From MGNI01 sp964353875 (lineage in GTDB: Bacteria; Chloroflexota; Anaerolineae; Anaerolineales; E44-bin32), in NCBI GenBank assembly GCA_964353875.1, contig CAYGXU010000006.1, forward strand, positions 1-64,000: a stretch of 64,000 nucleotides of DNA, read 5' to 3'. Made by a program: the position numbers and the translations under genes. Below the pieces are notes generated by a model. That model did not search any database. It saw nothing but the letters and a program-made list of their open reading frames with translations, and had not been told where the DNA came from. Below are positions 1 through 9,264 of this stretch, in pieces. Each line of letters starts with the position of its first letter. Within the stretch, counting starts at the first letter, position 1.

Positions 1-120
1 TCGTCTTTGATTCCGATTCACCCATGACCCCCCTTTCATCCCCCCATTTGCGCCATTCGGGCCTCTCCCGAAATGGCTTCTGGTGGCGCAAATGGGGGGA
101 CAGAGGGGGGTAAGACAGGG
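1..120. repeat. Foldback dispersed repeat, copy 1
   Basis: The segment contains a perfect 16-bp inverted repeat: positions 40-55 (six C, then ATTTGCGCCA) pair with 84-99. A smaller hairpin sits inside it (TTCGGG at 56-61 with CCCGAA at 67-72). The reverse complement of the whole segment matches 36812-36937, with strong identity at both ends and through the left arm. It has no credible reading frame and may continue beyond the left edge of the window. It looks like a MITE-like or REP-like foldback element. Confidence 0.75.
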
Positions 121-252
121 CAAATCACGCAGCGTTTGACATTGCGTTGTGATACTAAGCAGATCATAGAAATGCGCCTAAGCAATTACAAATCGAGATC
201 GATTAGACGGCATGCATATCACCCAGACCTGATCACTTTAGGAAAGAACGAC

Positions 253-286
253 AGGCTGAACCTGTTGAGAATCATCGGTTCAGCCT
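253..286 (-). terminator. Candidate terminator hairpin after the DUF3352 operon
   Basis: AGGCTGAACC (253-262) pairs perfectly with GGTTCAGCCT (277-286) across a 14-nt loop, about 45 bases beyond the stop of the minus-strand operon. Downstream on the minus strand the sequence is only moderately T-rich (GTCGTTCTTTCC), so an intrinsic terminator is plausible but not typical. I see nothing else between 121 and 329. Confidence 0.4.
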
Positions 287-329
287 CTCGTTGTCCGCCT
301 AACGCTTCCTCGGGCGCCAACTAAGTTCA

Positions 330-2063
330 TTAATCCCCGTCGATGAATACAATCATGACGGAGTGGGCCAAATCGCCCTTCATGGGCAGTGATCCAATTT
401 CAATGGTCTTAATCGGCTTGATGACATCCGTCTCTTGCGTATCCACTGGCGCGATCCCGCCGAGGTTTTCCGTTATCAGCCCCAATAATCCCTCAATGTC
501 AAGATACATCAGCGGATGCACACCGCTCGGAAATGCATTCCAACCCTCTTTATATCGGCTGCTCTGTGCCAAGGAGAGACGATCGCCATAGGCTCCCTCG
601 AGTGTTCCTACATCTGTGCTGATAAAGAGGAAGCCATCTTTTACAGCATAGGCAAGCGTCGTCTCGCCCAAGAAGGCATCTTTGAGCTCGTAGATCTTCA
701 TCCCCTGTGCATCGGATTGAGCAACTTCAAATTGGCCCGAACTCTGCAACCCCTCAGCGATCTTCTCCCCTGCGTTGAGCAGAGCGGCCTGATCGCTGCT
801 TTCGGCCAAGAGCATCAGACTGATGGGAACGCCCAATTGCTCAGCGATTAGACCTTCTGAGCTGTTAAAAAGCCCCAAAGCCCATTCCCCATCGAGGTGT
901 TGGAGTAGATCCGTTTGCGGATTGAATCCGAATTGCTCCGCAAACAACTCCAATGCTTCTCCGATATCCACTTCCTCGGTCGTGCCGGCCAATCCCTCTT
1001 GCAGTGAGGTCAGGCCTTGATCCAAATGCGTTGAGGTGAAATAGAGATAGGTCTTCTCCGGAAAGAATGTGGCTGTTTGCGCCTCACCTAGTGTAGCTTG
1101 CATGGCTGCTTTTTGCTGCTCTGTGAGTAGATCGAGATTGTAGGAAGCAACAAAATCCATTTGCACGCCGGCTTCGACCGTGGAAAATGACATTCCCACT
1201 CCTCCTATAGCTTCTAATTGAGTCATCCCCCCAACATTGGGCGGTAGATCCAGGCTCTGATAAAAGCTATCCATAAAGGTGGGGGGAATGAAGAATGTGA
1301 GCAGTCGATCTTTCGGCAGTTCTTTTATGACTGCACGGTACTCATCCATGTTCGCCAGGGAGTCGCTCTTCTTGACGTCGATCAACTCCTTGATGATCTC
1401 CGCCCCGTTGGCCATCATAACCAATCCACCGGAACGAGCAAAGGCAACACGCTCATCCTCCAAGTCAGTATCTAGCTCAAAAATCGTCGCGCTCTGATAA
1501 GTTTGCTCAATAAAGTCTTGATCGCTGTCCTTGCTGATTTCATCCATCAGCTTGGTCAGAAATTCATCCGCTTTTTTCTTGTCGCGCGCCTCAATGATCA
1601 AGTAGATCTTCGTCTCAAACGCCGATGTTGTATCAAATTGAACATCCATTAATCCAAGCCCGATGAATTGCCCAATCCATGGAAGGATATCTTCTTTAAG
1701 TGTGATCTCCGTTTCTGTGAGACTGGTCTCTTCCGCTTTATCAAGCAATTGCTGCAAGTCAGTGATCTCCTCTTCCCCAGCGGCTTTATAAAAGATATTG
1801 ATCAAATTCAAGGTGTCTTTCGATTGCAGCTTAAGAAGGTTCACGTTTAGAAAGACTTGGGTGTCAGACGGGACAGCCTGCGCAATTGGATCGGCGCCGC
1901 CAGTCAGTCGCGCCACGATTCCCCATGGATCGAATATCGCAATGAGGATGACGGCCACACAAAGACAAAGGGCTAATGCCCCTCCGCCGATTCCGATCCC
2001 GACCCAAATGGATCGCGATCGTTTCTTCGGCTCACTCGGTTGTTGAACATTGTTTTCAATCAT
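330..2063 (-). CDS. DUF3352 family membrane-anchored protein
   Basis: A 577-residue protein with a charged N-terminus (KKRSRS), one hydrophobic helix at about residues 20-45, and a long extracytoplasmic region with the alternating alpha/beta pattern of DUF3352 proteins, including the early segment AQAVPSDTQVFLNVNL. The family has no established function. I chose the ATG at 2063 because AAGGAG lies five bases before it; an in-frame ATG 15 bases upstream lacks this. Its start overlaps the end of the MFS gene by 8 bp, so it is probably translationally coupled as third gene of an operon with the lipoprotein and the transporter. A role in envelope or lipid trafficking is inferred only from these neighbours. 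Confidence 0.75.
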   Translation of the reverse strand: MIENNVQQPSEPKKRSRSIWVGIGIGGGALALCLCVAVILIAIFDPWGIVARLTGGADPIAQAVPSDTQVFLNVNLLKLQSKDTLNLINIFYKAAGEEEITDLQQLLDKAEETSLTETEITLKEDILPWIGQFIGLGLMDVQFDTTSAFETKIYLIIEARDKKKADEFLTKLMDEISKDSDQDFIEQTYQSATIFELDTDLEDERVAFARSGGLVMMANGAEIIKELIDVKKSDSLANMDEYRAVIKELPKDRLLTFFIPPTFMDSFYQSLDLPPNVGGMTQLEAIGGVGMSFSTVEAGVQMDFVASYNLDLLTEQQKAAMQATLGEAQTATFFPEKTYLYFTSTHLDQGLTSLQEGLAGTTEEVDIGEALELFAEQFGFNPQTDLLQHLDGEWALGLFNSSEGLIAEQLGVPISLMLLAESSDQAALLNAGEKIAEGLQSSGQFEVAQSDAQGMKIYELKDAFLGETTLAYAVKDGFLFISTDVGTLEGAYGDRLSLAQSSRYKEGWNAFPSGVHPLMYLDIEGLLGLITENLGGIAPVDTQETDVIKPIKTIEIGSLPMKGDLAHSVMIVFIDGD

Positions 2064-3630
2064 TGGAACTCCTTTCATTCTGAAGAGGTTTTAATCGCAA
2101 GACAGGGTAGAGTGTCAGCATGCACATGAAGCAGGCGATGAGAAAGGTCTCGCGGATGACGGTTTCTGCAATGGTCATACCGATACGCGTCATCTCGGCT
2201 AAATCCATGCTCGAGTTAAACAATTGGGCGCTCATCGTATTGGTCCGTTGTAATCCATAGGTTGTTATGCCCGAGACTGCCAGGGTCATCCCAACCAGGC
2301 GGAAGAGGATGACCAGGCCAGAGGCCGTTCCCCGGTATGTCCCAGGTGCAGTATCTAGAGCGGCGGTCGCCAGGGGGGCAATGGTCAACCCAATGCCAAT
2401 GCCCGTCAGCATCAACTGCGGGACCATCTGCGAGTAAGGGGTAATGGCCTCCCAGCGGCTCATCAGCAGGAAACCCGCTATGGCGATCAACAATCCCAGG
2501 ATGGAAGGCCAGCGATAACCCCTCCGATCGGTTAGCCACCCTCCAGGCACCGCTGCAAGGGCCATGGGAACGGTCAGGGCGGATAGTACCCATCCGCTAT
2601 CCCAGGCGCCCTGCTCAAGCGTCTGGGCGACCAGGGTATTGATGAAGAGCGGCACATTGGCGATGGCGATGAAAAGGCTCAGGCCAATAAGAAAATTTGC
2701 AGCGCTTGCCGCGCTGAAATTCGGTTGACGGAAGAGCTCCAACCGAATGAGCGGCGAACGCGCATGCGCCTGTCGATAAATGAAGAGCCCCAGCATCAAT
2801 AGAGCTGCCAATAGGGTCGGGATTGCGTAATGTGGGAGACGAGCACCCTGATCGTTGTTAAGCATCCCGCTTGTCTCCGATCCTGCCCCCAGTCCAACAG
2901 TAAACAGCGCCAGGGTGAGAGAAATAAGCAAGGCGCCCAACCAATCCATCGGCAGACGACTGCCCTCCCTTTTTGGATCTTTTAGCCCTGCCGCGATGAA
3001 TACAAAAGCCAGTACACATATCGGGAGATTCAGCCAGAAGATCATCCGCCAGTCGAAATAGCGAACGACAATCCCTCCATACAAGTGTCCTACGACCCAT
3101 CCTGTCGTATCTACTGCAGCCACAACCCCCAGCATCCTGGCGCGCTCTCCGGGTGGATAGAGATCGCCAACCAATGCCATCCCAACCGGGACCATGGCGC
3201 CAGCCCCGAAAGCCTGAATCATACGTGAAGCGATGATCGCAAAGAGCGCCACTTGCGAGCTATCTGGGCGTCCACGGGCTCCCAGCCATGAATACCCGCG
3301 CAGAAACATCTGTGTAGGCCAAGAATCGGCTATTGCCACCAAATAAGATCCCAATGCAAAAATCACCAACGCGATTAAATAAACCCGGCGACGGCCATGG
3401 ATGTCTGATAGGCGTCCCATGAAAGTCATGGCTACACTGTAAACAAGCAAGTAACCACTGACGATCCAAGCAGCCTCATCTAGACCTGTATTGAGGGGGA
3501 TTTCCAGATCGTAAATTACATGGGGTAGGACAGCCGAGACCACCGTCAGATCAACCGCTCCGATGAAGATGGGGATGGAAATGAGGGCGACGATCACAGC
3601 GGGGGAGGGATTCCACTTTGTGATTCTCAT
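2056..3630 (-). CDS. MFS transporter, DHA2 (14-helix) type
   Basis: A 524-residue polytopic membrane protein with about 14 hydrophobic segments. The MFS motif A appears as GRLSDIHGRRR after the second helix, and the protein starts close to the first helix (FIGAVDLTVVSAVLP), typical of DHA2/EmrB-QacA drug:proton antiporters. A roughly 20-residue polar stretch (around SWLGARGRPDSSQ) enlarges an early extracytoplasmic loop. The gene overlaps the upstream lipoprotein gene by four bases (ATGA). In mycobacteria the P55 (Rv1410c) member of this superfamily works with the lipoprotein LprG to move lipids across the envelope; the same gene pairing here suggests, but does not prove, lipid rather than drug export. 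Confidence 0.85.
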   Translation of the reverse strand: MRITKWNPSPAVIVALISIPIFIGAVDLTVVSAVLPHVIYDLEIPLNTGLDEAAWIVSGYLLVYSVAMTFMGRLSDIHGRRRVYLIALVIFALGSYLVAIADSWPTQMFLRGYSWLGARGRPDSSQVALFAIIASRMIQAFGAGAMVPVGMALVGDLYPPGERARMLGVVAAVDTTGWVVGHLYGGIVVRYFDWRMIFWLNLPICVLAFVFIAAGLKDPKREGSRLPMDWLGALLISLTLALFTVGLGAGSETSGMLNNDQGARLPHYAIPTLLAALLMLGLFIYRQAHARSPLIRLELFRQPNFSAASAANFLIGLSLFIAIANVPLFINTLVAQTLEQGAWDSGWVLSALTVPMALAAVPGGWLTDRRGYRWPSILGLLIAIAGFLLMSRWEAITPYSQMVPQLMLTGIGIGLTIAPLATAALDTAPGTYRGTASGLVILFRLVGMTLAVSGITTYGLQRTNTMSAQLFNSSMDLAEMTRIGMTIAETVIRETFLIACFMCMLTLYPVLRLKPLQNERSSND

Positions 3631-4352
3631 TGAATGCTATCACCCTCAACCAGAGGAGGTTGTATCTCAACCTGCTGATCATAATCCCAGAAATCGAGGG
3701 TCCAGATGGTTGTCTCCTGCTCTGCTTGTGCGTCTTCGGAGATCACCATTCGGTAAAGTTCAAAAGTTTCCGGGACGATCCACAGGGTTATAGCCATCAC
3801 ATCAGGACCGATGAGGCCATATGTGATTTCATAAATACGACCGCCTTTTATGCGACCAGAAAGCGCATACAACCTTTTGCTGGGCAATTCTTCCAGTTCA
3901 ACATGGCCTAATGACTCCAGCTGCTCCAAATCAGTTTCCAGAATGGGTTTGAGACCTGCACTGGAATCGAAGAGCAATGCCGGGTTGAAACCCCACTCGG
4001 GCGGCAGTTGCTGCCATGTACCGCTGAGGGGAATGGTTTGCCATTGCGTATCGCCGATGCTGATCACTTCAACATCAGATACAAAACCAGGTGCGATGAC
4101 GCGTACAGTCGCCCGGATTCGATCCGGGGCGACGAAATCCCCTTCCATACGGCGCAGTGAGAGCGTATTTTCTGTATCGAGAAAGGCTGGAGCGCCGCTT
4201 CGATCGATGACGAAATGAAAGCCTGATGTTTCCTGCAGCCTGGTAATTGAGCGCAAGATAATTTCCTTCGCCGGGAGCGGGACAGGTGTTGCCGATCTGC
4301 AGGCAGAGAGGAACACAAACAAGCAAATGATCCAGCGGAAGCACCGTTGCAT
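3627..4352 (-). CDS. LppX/LprG-like lipoprotein
   Basis: A 241-residue secreted lipoprotein with a signal peptide ending in the lipobox LSAC (Cys at about residue 18). The mature part has the layout of LppX/LprAFG lipid-binding lipoproteins: an N-terminal helix (ILRSITRLQETSGFHFVID), then beta strands including a TQWQTIPLSGTWQQLP segment and a DLEQLESLGHVE helix. Members of that family carry lipids in a hydrophobic cavity. It is the first gene of an operon and overlaps the MFS gene by four bases. AAAGG lies nine bases before the ATG. Family assignment is by pattern and context; sequence identity to LprG is probably low. Confidence 0.7.
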   Translation of the reverse strand: MQRCFRWIICLFVFLSACRSATPVPLPAKEIILRSITRLQETSGFHFVIDRSGAPAFLDTENTLSLRRMEGDFVAPDRIRATVRVIAPGFVSDVEVISIGDTQWQTIPLSGTWQQLPPEWGFNPALLFDSSAGLKPILETDLEQLESLGHVELEELPSKRLYALSGRIKGGRIYEITYGLIGPDVMAITLWIVPETFELYRMVISEDAQAEQETTIWTLDFWDYDQQVEIQPPLVEGDSIQ

Positions 4353-5203
4353 ACTTTGCTGCCTTTTTCACCTTTGGCATGACCGATGGCTGGGTGAACC
4401 CACCCTCGTCGGTTTGTGCGGGCAATATACACTTACATCCTTTATGGCGCAACTCTTACAAGGATGGATCTTCCGACAAGGCAATTCATAGACGAATTAT
4501 TGAAGTAATCATCGCATCTTTGGGGTGGATATTCTTGGATCTCACTATTCCGATTTGGGGAAAGGGTTGATTGCATCATTCGATATCCCTCAATTTTCGA
4601 TGACATAGTCGGAGAAAAACAGGGTTACCTGCAAATCACCATCTCTGGCAACTTATTCGAATCCATGCTGTTACTTGTTTTGATCGACTCGATCCGGTAT
4701 TTCTGGCGGTGTTTTAATCCTCTCATTTGGGATGGATCTCCTATCGATCTAGGAGGCATGGCCGGGCTTATATGTAATCCTCCGCGCTAGATCCACCTTC
4801 ATGTCGGAAATGCTTTCAATAACTAAGCTGATTAAACACGGTCAGGAGTCCTTTTGGTGGTCACCCTGCTGGAATTGTTACTTTTTTGAAGTCGCCTCCA
4901 CAATAATGTGCTTGGTCACTGACGAGCTGTACATAGCACTCATCCTTAAGCGTGGGTATGAGAACATTAAGAAGTTAGCCCAAACCATACACCAACTGAC
5001 CTTATTTTTCACTGAAAACAAATCTTTCCTGTTGAGATAGGGCGACCAAGGTTGAATAATCATTCTTGTTACTGGCTATGCGCATTAATTCGGCGAGAAT
5101 TCGGTTTTTCACATGGTTCACCTTGCGTTTTCTGCCCCCAATCCCCATCCAAATCCTTATAGTGGGATGCGTTCTAGCTATTTTCGACTAAAATTCACAC
5201 CAA
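4353..5203. other. Gene-poor interval
   Basis: About 850 bases without a convincing gene. It should hold the promoter of the lipoprotein-MFS operon near its left end, though I cannot place one. A short dyad CTCCTA/TAGGAG lies at 4738-4755. Around 5051-5110 is a sequence related to 9422-9475 and 9187-9215, sharing the core GGCTATGCG (see findings). Confidence 0.5.
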
Positions 5204-5829
5204 TTGGATCTCAAACCGGAAACATTGCTGCTCTGGTCCGATGCCTGCCTGCTGGTGATCAATAAACCGGCTGGGTTGCTCACCTTGCCGGATGGCTATG
5301 ATCCCTCTGCCCCTCGCCTGCGATCGATCCTTGAGCCCCACTTCGGGCATCTGTGGATCGTCCACCGCCTCGATCGCTGGACCAGCGGGGTTATGCTGCT
5401 CGCCCGCACAGCCATGGCTCACCGCCAGCTCAATTCTCAATTCCAGGAGAGAAAGACTGTCAAATGCTACCATACGCTCGTTGCTGGGAATCCGCCCTGG
5501 GAATCAATACCATTCAAATTCCCCTGCGCGCCGATGCCGATCGGCGCCATCGGACTTTGATCGATGAACAACAGGGTAAACCCGCGCTCACCGAAGACAG
5601 AATTATTCAGGCTTTGCGCTGCTCGAAGCCTTACCCCGCACCGGTCGTCCCCCATCAAATCCGCGTCCGTCTGGCTCACGTGGGCTTTCCCATCCTCGCT
5701 GATTCCCTCTATGGAAACCCCGAGCACCCTGCCCATCAATCACTTCCAAGGTTAGGTCTGCACGCTAAAACGCTCTCTCTGGAACATCCCCTTACAGGAA
5801 AATCTCTCTACTTCGAAGCGCATACTTGA
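5204..5829 (+). pseudogene. RluA-family pseudouridine synthase, frameshifted
   Basis: Conceptually a pseudouridine synthase of the RluA/RsuA superfamily, which isomerises uridine in rRNA or tRNA. The catalytic Asp motif is intact in the first frame (HRLDRWTSG), after an N-terminal LLVINKPAGLLTLPDG. Reading then shifts near 5500 to another frame (NTIQIPLRADADRRHR and GKPALTE), near 5605 to a third (FALLEALPRTGRP), and near 5650, where there is a run of five C, back to give HQIRVRLAHVGFPILADSLYG. Three shifts in 630 bp mean no functional product as written. The apparent start is TTG at 5204. It could be a decayed gene or a patch of consensus error; the neighbouring genes are intact, which favours decay. 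Confidence 0.8.
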
Positions 5830-6002
5830 TGATTTCGTCGCTCTTTTGAAAACCAGCCCTCATAGAAATTGATGGTTTGCTTCACCTCCCGGAAGTTCCA
5901 AACTTCCAGCAGGGCAAAGGAAGCTGACCTTATGGTCCTGCTCCCGATCGCATAAGAATAATCCGAGGAAAAAGCAGTTCCGCCTTCGTTTAAATCAAAT
6001 CC

Positions 6003-6054
6003 TTGACATCCAGAACCAAAAGTGGTACTCTAGTACTATATTATTCTAATAATA
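6003..6054 (+). promoter_or_regulatory. PadR operon promoter and operator candidate
   Basis: A perfect -35 hexamer TTGACA (6003-6008) is followed after 17 bp by TACTCT (6026-6031) as a weak -10. Just downstream is a perfect inverted repeat, TATTATT-CT-AATAATA (6039-6054), 12 bases before the padR-like start codon. PadR proteins commonly bind AT-rich dyads in their own promoters, so this is the likely autoregulatory operator. Confidence 0.6.
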
Positions 6055-6066
6055 GGATATTAACCG

Positions 6067-6621
6067 ATGACAAACGCTGAATTGGCCATTCTCAGTCTGA
6101 TTGCCGAGAAGCCGCGCCATGGGTATGAGATCGAGCAGGTGATCGAGCAGCGCGAGATGCGCAATTGGACCGAGGTGGGCTTCTCCTCCATTTATTACTT
6201 GCTGAAAAAACTAGAGAAAGAGGGTTTCCTGCTGGGGAAAATCGAACCATCCTGCGGGCAAGGACCAGCGCGCAAGGTCTTCCGCCTTACCCCCGCTGGA
6301 CACGATGCCTACCGACAGGCCACCTTTGCTGCCCTCTCTACGCCCACTCCACCTTATTCGGCTTTTTTGCTTGGGCTCTCCAATCTAAAGAGCATCCCCA
6401 CTGAGGAAGCGATCCAGGCACTGCAACAATATCAACGCAAAATAACCCTGCGGGCCGAACACTTGCGTGCTCGTTGGACAACGCAAGAGGTTCGCCTGCC
6501 TTATAACATCCATGCCCTCTTTGATCTCAGCATGACCTTGATTAATGCCGAGTTAAATTGGATCACCGGTTTCATCCATCAATTAGAAGAACGAAAGGAA
6601 CGAGGAAATGCGCAAAATTGA
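6067..6621 (+). CDS. PadR family transcriptional regulator
   Basis: A 184-residue PadR-type repressor. The N-terminal winged helix is clear (AELAILSLIAEKPRHGYEI, then SSIYYLLKKLEKEGFL and RKVFRLTPAGHDAY), followed by a helical dimerisation region of about 90 residues. It heads an operon with three small-molecule-handling genes and overlaps the next gene by 14 bp. A dyad directly upstream suggests autoregulation, probably relieved by a drug-like ligand as in other PadR regulators; the ligand is unknown. Confidence 0.9.
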   Translation: MTNAELAILSLIAEKPRHGYEIEQVIEQREMRNWTEVGFSSIYYLLKKLEKEGFLLGKIEPSCGQGPARKVFRLTPAGHDAYRQATFAALSTPTPPYSAFLLGLSNLKSIPTEEAIQALQQYQRKITLRAEHLRARWTTQEVRLPYNIHALFDLSMTLINAELNWITGFIHQLEERKERGNAQN

Positions 6622-7225
6622 CTTAAAGAACGAAGAAAAATACCTATATAATCCATCCAAGTCGGAATTTCAAATGATCACTGTGCCCCCCATGAACTTT
6701 CTTATGATCGATGGCGCAGGCGATCCCAATACTTCCCAGGCTTTCCAGGAGGCCGTGCAAGCCCTTTATGGCCTCTCCTACACCCTTAAATTCATGAGCA
6801 AGCGCGAAATGGGCATCGATTTTACCGTTTTGCCTCTGGAAGGACTGTGGTGGGCGGAAGAGTTGACCAACTTCGACCTGAACGACAAGAGCAACTGGCT
6901 GTGGACAGTCATGATCCGCCAGCCCGATCACATCAGCAAAAACGCAGTTGGAAAAGCGATGGAGGAGTTGAAACGAAAAAAGAATCCCATCGCGCTCTCC
7001 AAGCTGCGTTTCGAAGCTTTTAGTGAATGTCTATGCGCACAAATTATGCATATTGGACCATACTCCGAAGAGGGCCCTGTCATCGCCCGTATGCATGACT
7101 TCATCCGATCGAAAGGGTATCAACTGGCAGGGAAGCATCATGAGATCTATCTGAGCGACCCCAATCGCACTGCCCCCGAGAAAATGCGCACCATTCTCCG
7201 CCAACCGGCGGTCAAGACCCAATAG
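6608..7225 (+). CDS. GyrI-like small-molecule binding protein
   Basis: A 205-residue protein of the GyrI-like (SHS2/effector-binding) group: it opens with a KYLYNPSKSEFQMITVPPMNFLMIDG strand region, has the LPLEGLWW segment in the middle and the HIGPYSEEGPVIARMHDFI element near the C-terminus. Such proteins bind, and some hydrolyse, hydrophobic or electrophilic compounds and are often encoded with their regulators. Start ATG with GAGGAA directly before it, inside the end of the PadR gene, so translation is coupled. The role in detoxification is inferred from family and operon. Confidence 0.8.
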   Translation: MRKIDLKNEEKYLYNPSKSEFQMITVPPMNFLMIDGAGDPNTSQAFQEAVQALYGLSYTLKFMSKREMGIDFTVLPLEGLWWAEELTNFDLNDKSNWLWTVMIRQPDHISKNAVGKAMEELKRKKNPIALSKLRFEAFSECLCAQIMHIGPYSEEGPVIARMHDFIRSKGYQLAGKHHEIYLSDPNRTAPEKMRTILRQPAVKTQ

Positions 7226-7235
7226 GAGCAATGAA

Positions 7236-8270
7236 ATGGCAATCCAACCTTTTCCAGGCTTTAAATCCCTTACCACCCAGCATTGTGTCACTGGCTCAAT
7301 GTTGCACATCTACCATTTCAACAACCATCCCATTAGCGAAGACATGCTCCTGGGAATGGGATCAGGATTGAGCTTCATCTACTGGCACATGAAAGGCATG
7401 GCGCCCATGTTCGGCGGACGAGGCAACGTTGGTCGACCTGGCGAGGAAGGTTTGGAGGTCACCGCTGGCCGACGGACAGGTGTAAGAGTCGAAAAACACT
7501 ACACCAATAGTGCCAAGAAGGCGGAGAAAATCCTGTTGGAAATGTTGGAAAAGGATCAGCCCACCATGCTCAGCGTGGACATGGGCTTTCTACCCTATTT
7601 CGATCTACCAGAAGGCTTTCATTTTGGCGGTCACTCCATTGTCATTGGAGGTTACGATCCGGAAACAAGGGAGGTGCTCGTCGCGGATCGAGACCAACCG
7701 CTCCATGCCGTTCCGTGGGAAGATCTCGTCAAGGCGCGTGGATCAAAGTTCAAACCTTTCCCTCCCATGCACACCTGGTTCACCTTCGATTTCAGTGAAA
7801 AAAGGAGCCCCAATCCTCAGGACGTGAAGCAAGCCGTCCGAGAGGTTTGTGCCTACATGCTCGAGGGTCCGATTTCCAATTTGGGTGTGCGCGGTATTCG
7901 TAAGGCTGCCAAGCAGGTGATTAAATGGCCGGAGAGCATGGACACTGAAGCTCTGCGCTGGTCGTGCTTCAATACCTTCATCTTCATCGACGCCGAGGGC
8001 GGCACCGGAGGTGGGATTTTCCGCTATATGTATGGGCGTTTCCTTGGGGAGGCAGCTGCAATCATCGGGGATCGGCGCCTGAGCGAAGTCGGCAATGAAA
8101 TGCAGATCATCGGAGACAAGTGGCAGAATGTTGCGCAGCTCTTCAAAAAAGGCTCCCATCTCGACGATCCGACCCCCATCCTGGCTGAGACCACCGCCCC
8201 CCTGATGGAAATCGCCGACCTGGAAGAGAAGGCTTGGAAAAAGCTACGCGCAATGGTGGCGATACCTTAG
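7236..8270 (+). CDS. BtrH N-terminal domain / DUF4872 protein
   Basis: A 344-residue protein with a papain-like BtrH N-terminal domain (residues about 10-170) and a helical DUF4872-type C-terminal region. A likely Cys-His-Asp set is visible: Cys17 in TTQHCVTGS, His in HFGGHSIVIGGYD, and Asp in VLVADRD. BtrH itself transfers an acyl group from a carrier protein to an aminoglycoside in butirosin biosynthesis; most homologues, like this one, lie outside such clusters and have no defined substrate. It starts 10 bp after the GyrI-like gene with GGAG seven bases before the ATG. Confidence 0.8.
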   Translation: MAIQPFPGFKSLTTQHCVTGSMLHIYHFNNHPISEDMLLGMGSGLSFIYWHMKGMAPMFGGRGNVGRPGEEGLEVTAGRRTGVRVEKHYTNSAKKAEKILLEMLEKDQPTMLSVDMGFLPYFDLPEGFHFGGHSIVIGGYDPETREVLVADRDQPLHAVPWEDLVKARGSKFKPFPPMHTWFTFDFSEKRSPNPQDVKQAVREVCAYMLEGPISNLGVRGIRKAAKQVIKWPESMDTEALRWSCFNTFIFIDAEGGTGGGIFRYMYGRFLGEAAAIIGDRRLSEVGNEMQIIGDKWQNVAQLFKKGSHLDDPTPILAETTAPLMEIADLEEKAWKKLRAMVAIP

Positions 8271-8285
8271 ATAGCAAGAGGAAAG

Positions 8286-8744
8286 GTGGAAAACATCGAA
8301 CGATTGCGCGCGACCGTGCAAGCTTTCTGTCAATTCATAGAGGCATTGCCTGAAGAAGCCCTGCAGGAGCAGATCTGGGGTCCGAAGGAAATCCTTGCCC
8401 ACCTACTTTTCCACCATAAAGGCTATTTGTCTCAGTTCAAGGCCGTTCATTCCCAGAGGCCTTTTACAATCCCGAAGGGCCGATTCAGCGATTTGAACAC
8501 GCAGGCAGTAGCCGCAAGTCGGGGAAATTCAATCACTGACATGTTTGGTAAGTTTCAGGAGGCGAACGAAGAGCTTTGTGCCCTCTACCATGAAGTTGAT
8601 CCTTGCTCGACGGTGTTAGTGATCAGGCAAGGGACGCAACCGCGCCCACTGGCGGGTTTAATCGTCGAAATCGAAGCACATATCTACAACCATAAGGGGA
8701 AACTGGAGAAAACGCTCCAGAGAAGAAGTAAAATCGGAACTTAG
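8286..8744 (+). CDS. DinB-like four-helix metal-binding protein
   Basis: A 152-residue four-helix-bundle protein. The spaced histidines expected of the DinB/ClbS/DfsB superfamily are present: ILAHLLFHHKGY in the second helix and HIYNHKGK in the last. These proteins often conjugate a thiol or hydrolyse reactive compounds; ClbS inactivates colibactin. The start is GTG at 8286, preceded by GAGGAAAG. It lies 15 bp downstream of the BtrH-like gene and is the last gene of the PadR operon. Confidence 0.75.
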   Translation: MENIERLRATVQAFCQFIEALPEEALQEQIWGPKEILAHLLFHHKGYLSQFKAVHSQRPFTIPKGRFSDLNTQAVAASRGNSITDMFGKFQEANEELCALYHEVDPCSTVLVIRQGTQPRPLAGLIVEIEAHIYNHKGKLEKTLQRRSKIGT

Positions 8745-8756
8745 CTGTCGAGACAG

Positions 8757-8777
8757 TGGGTTGTGTTCTCCAACCCA
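8757..8777 (+). terminator. Weak hairpin after the PadR operon
   Basis: TGGGTTG (8757-8763) and CAACCCA (8771-8777) form a 7-bp stem with a 7-nt loop 13 bases after the last stop codon. No T-run follows, so this is at best a Rho-dependent or processing site. Confidence 0.3.
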
Positions 8778-9264
8778 TCATCGTAAGCAAAGGACCACTT
8801 CTCATACTTAAATAACGCCGGTTTAACGTTCACTTTGTACACAAGCATCAATGCTCCCATGATCGAAATATCGGCCTCATCCCCCACGCGGCAAATGCTC
8901 TCATAAATGAATTCTGAGCAGTCTCAAGAGGCCAAACTAATCCTATCGCTTGAAAAATATCTCATATCTGAGTGCATTTAAGACATTTTTGCGGGAACCG
9001 GCCATTAATTCACCGCTTTTTCAGTATTTTTCTCCCTCGAAAGTGTTTTCAGCCGACTTCTAATATTATCTCACAAGGATCTAATACTGCATCAAAAGGT
9101 GACCAATCCCTTCAACATATGAAACCAAGAACCAGATATTGGCCATAAGTTTGATCGCCTCTTCCTCTTATAGATATCCAATCATGTTGAATGATTATGT
9201 CTATGCGCAGCCACGCCAAAATCCCCCCGCTGTACATCAAAGTCGTTGATCGCAACAAGCCAAG

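Noticed and set aside
73..324. Open frame of 83 residues on the plus strand at the window start
   Set aside because: It runs through the foldback repeat and has low-complexity Gly-rich coding with no family features.
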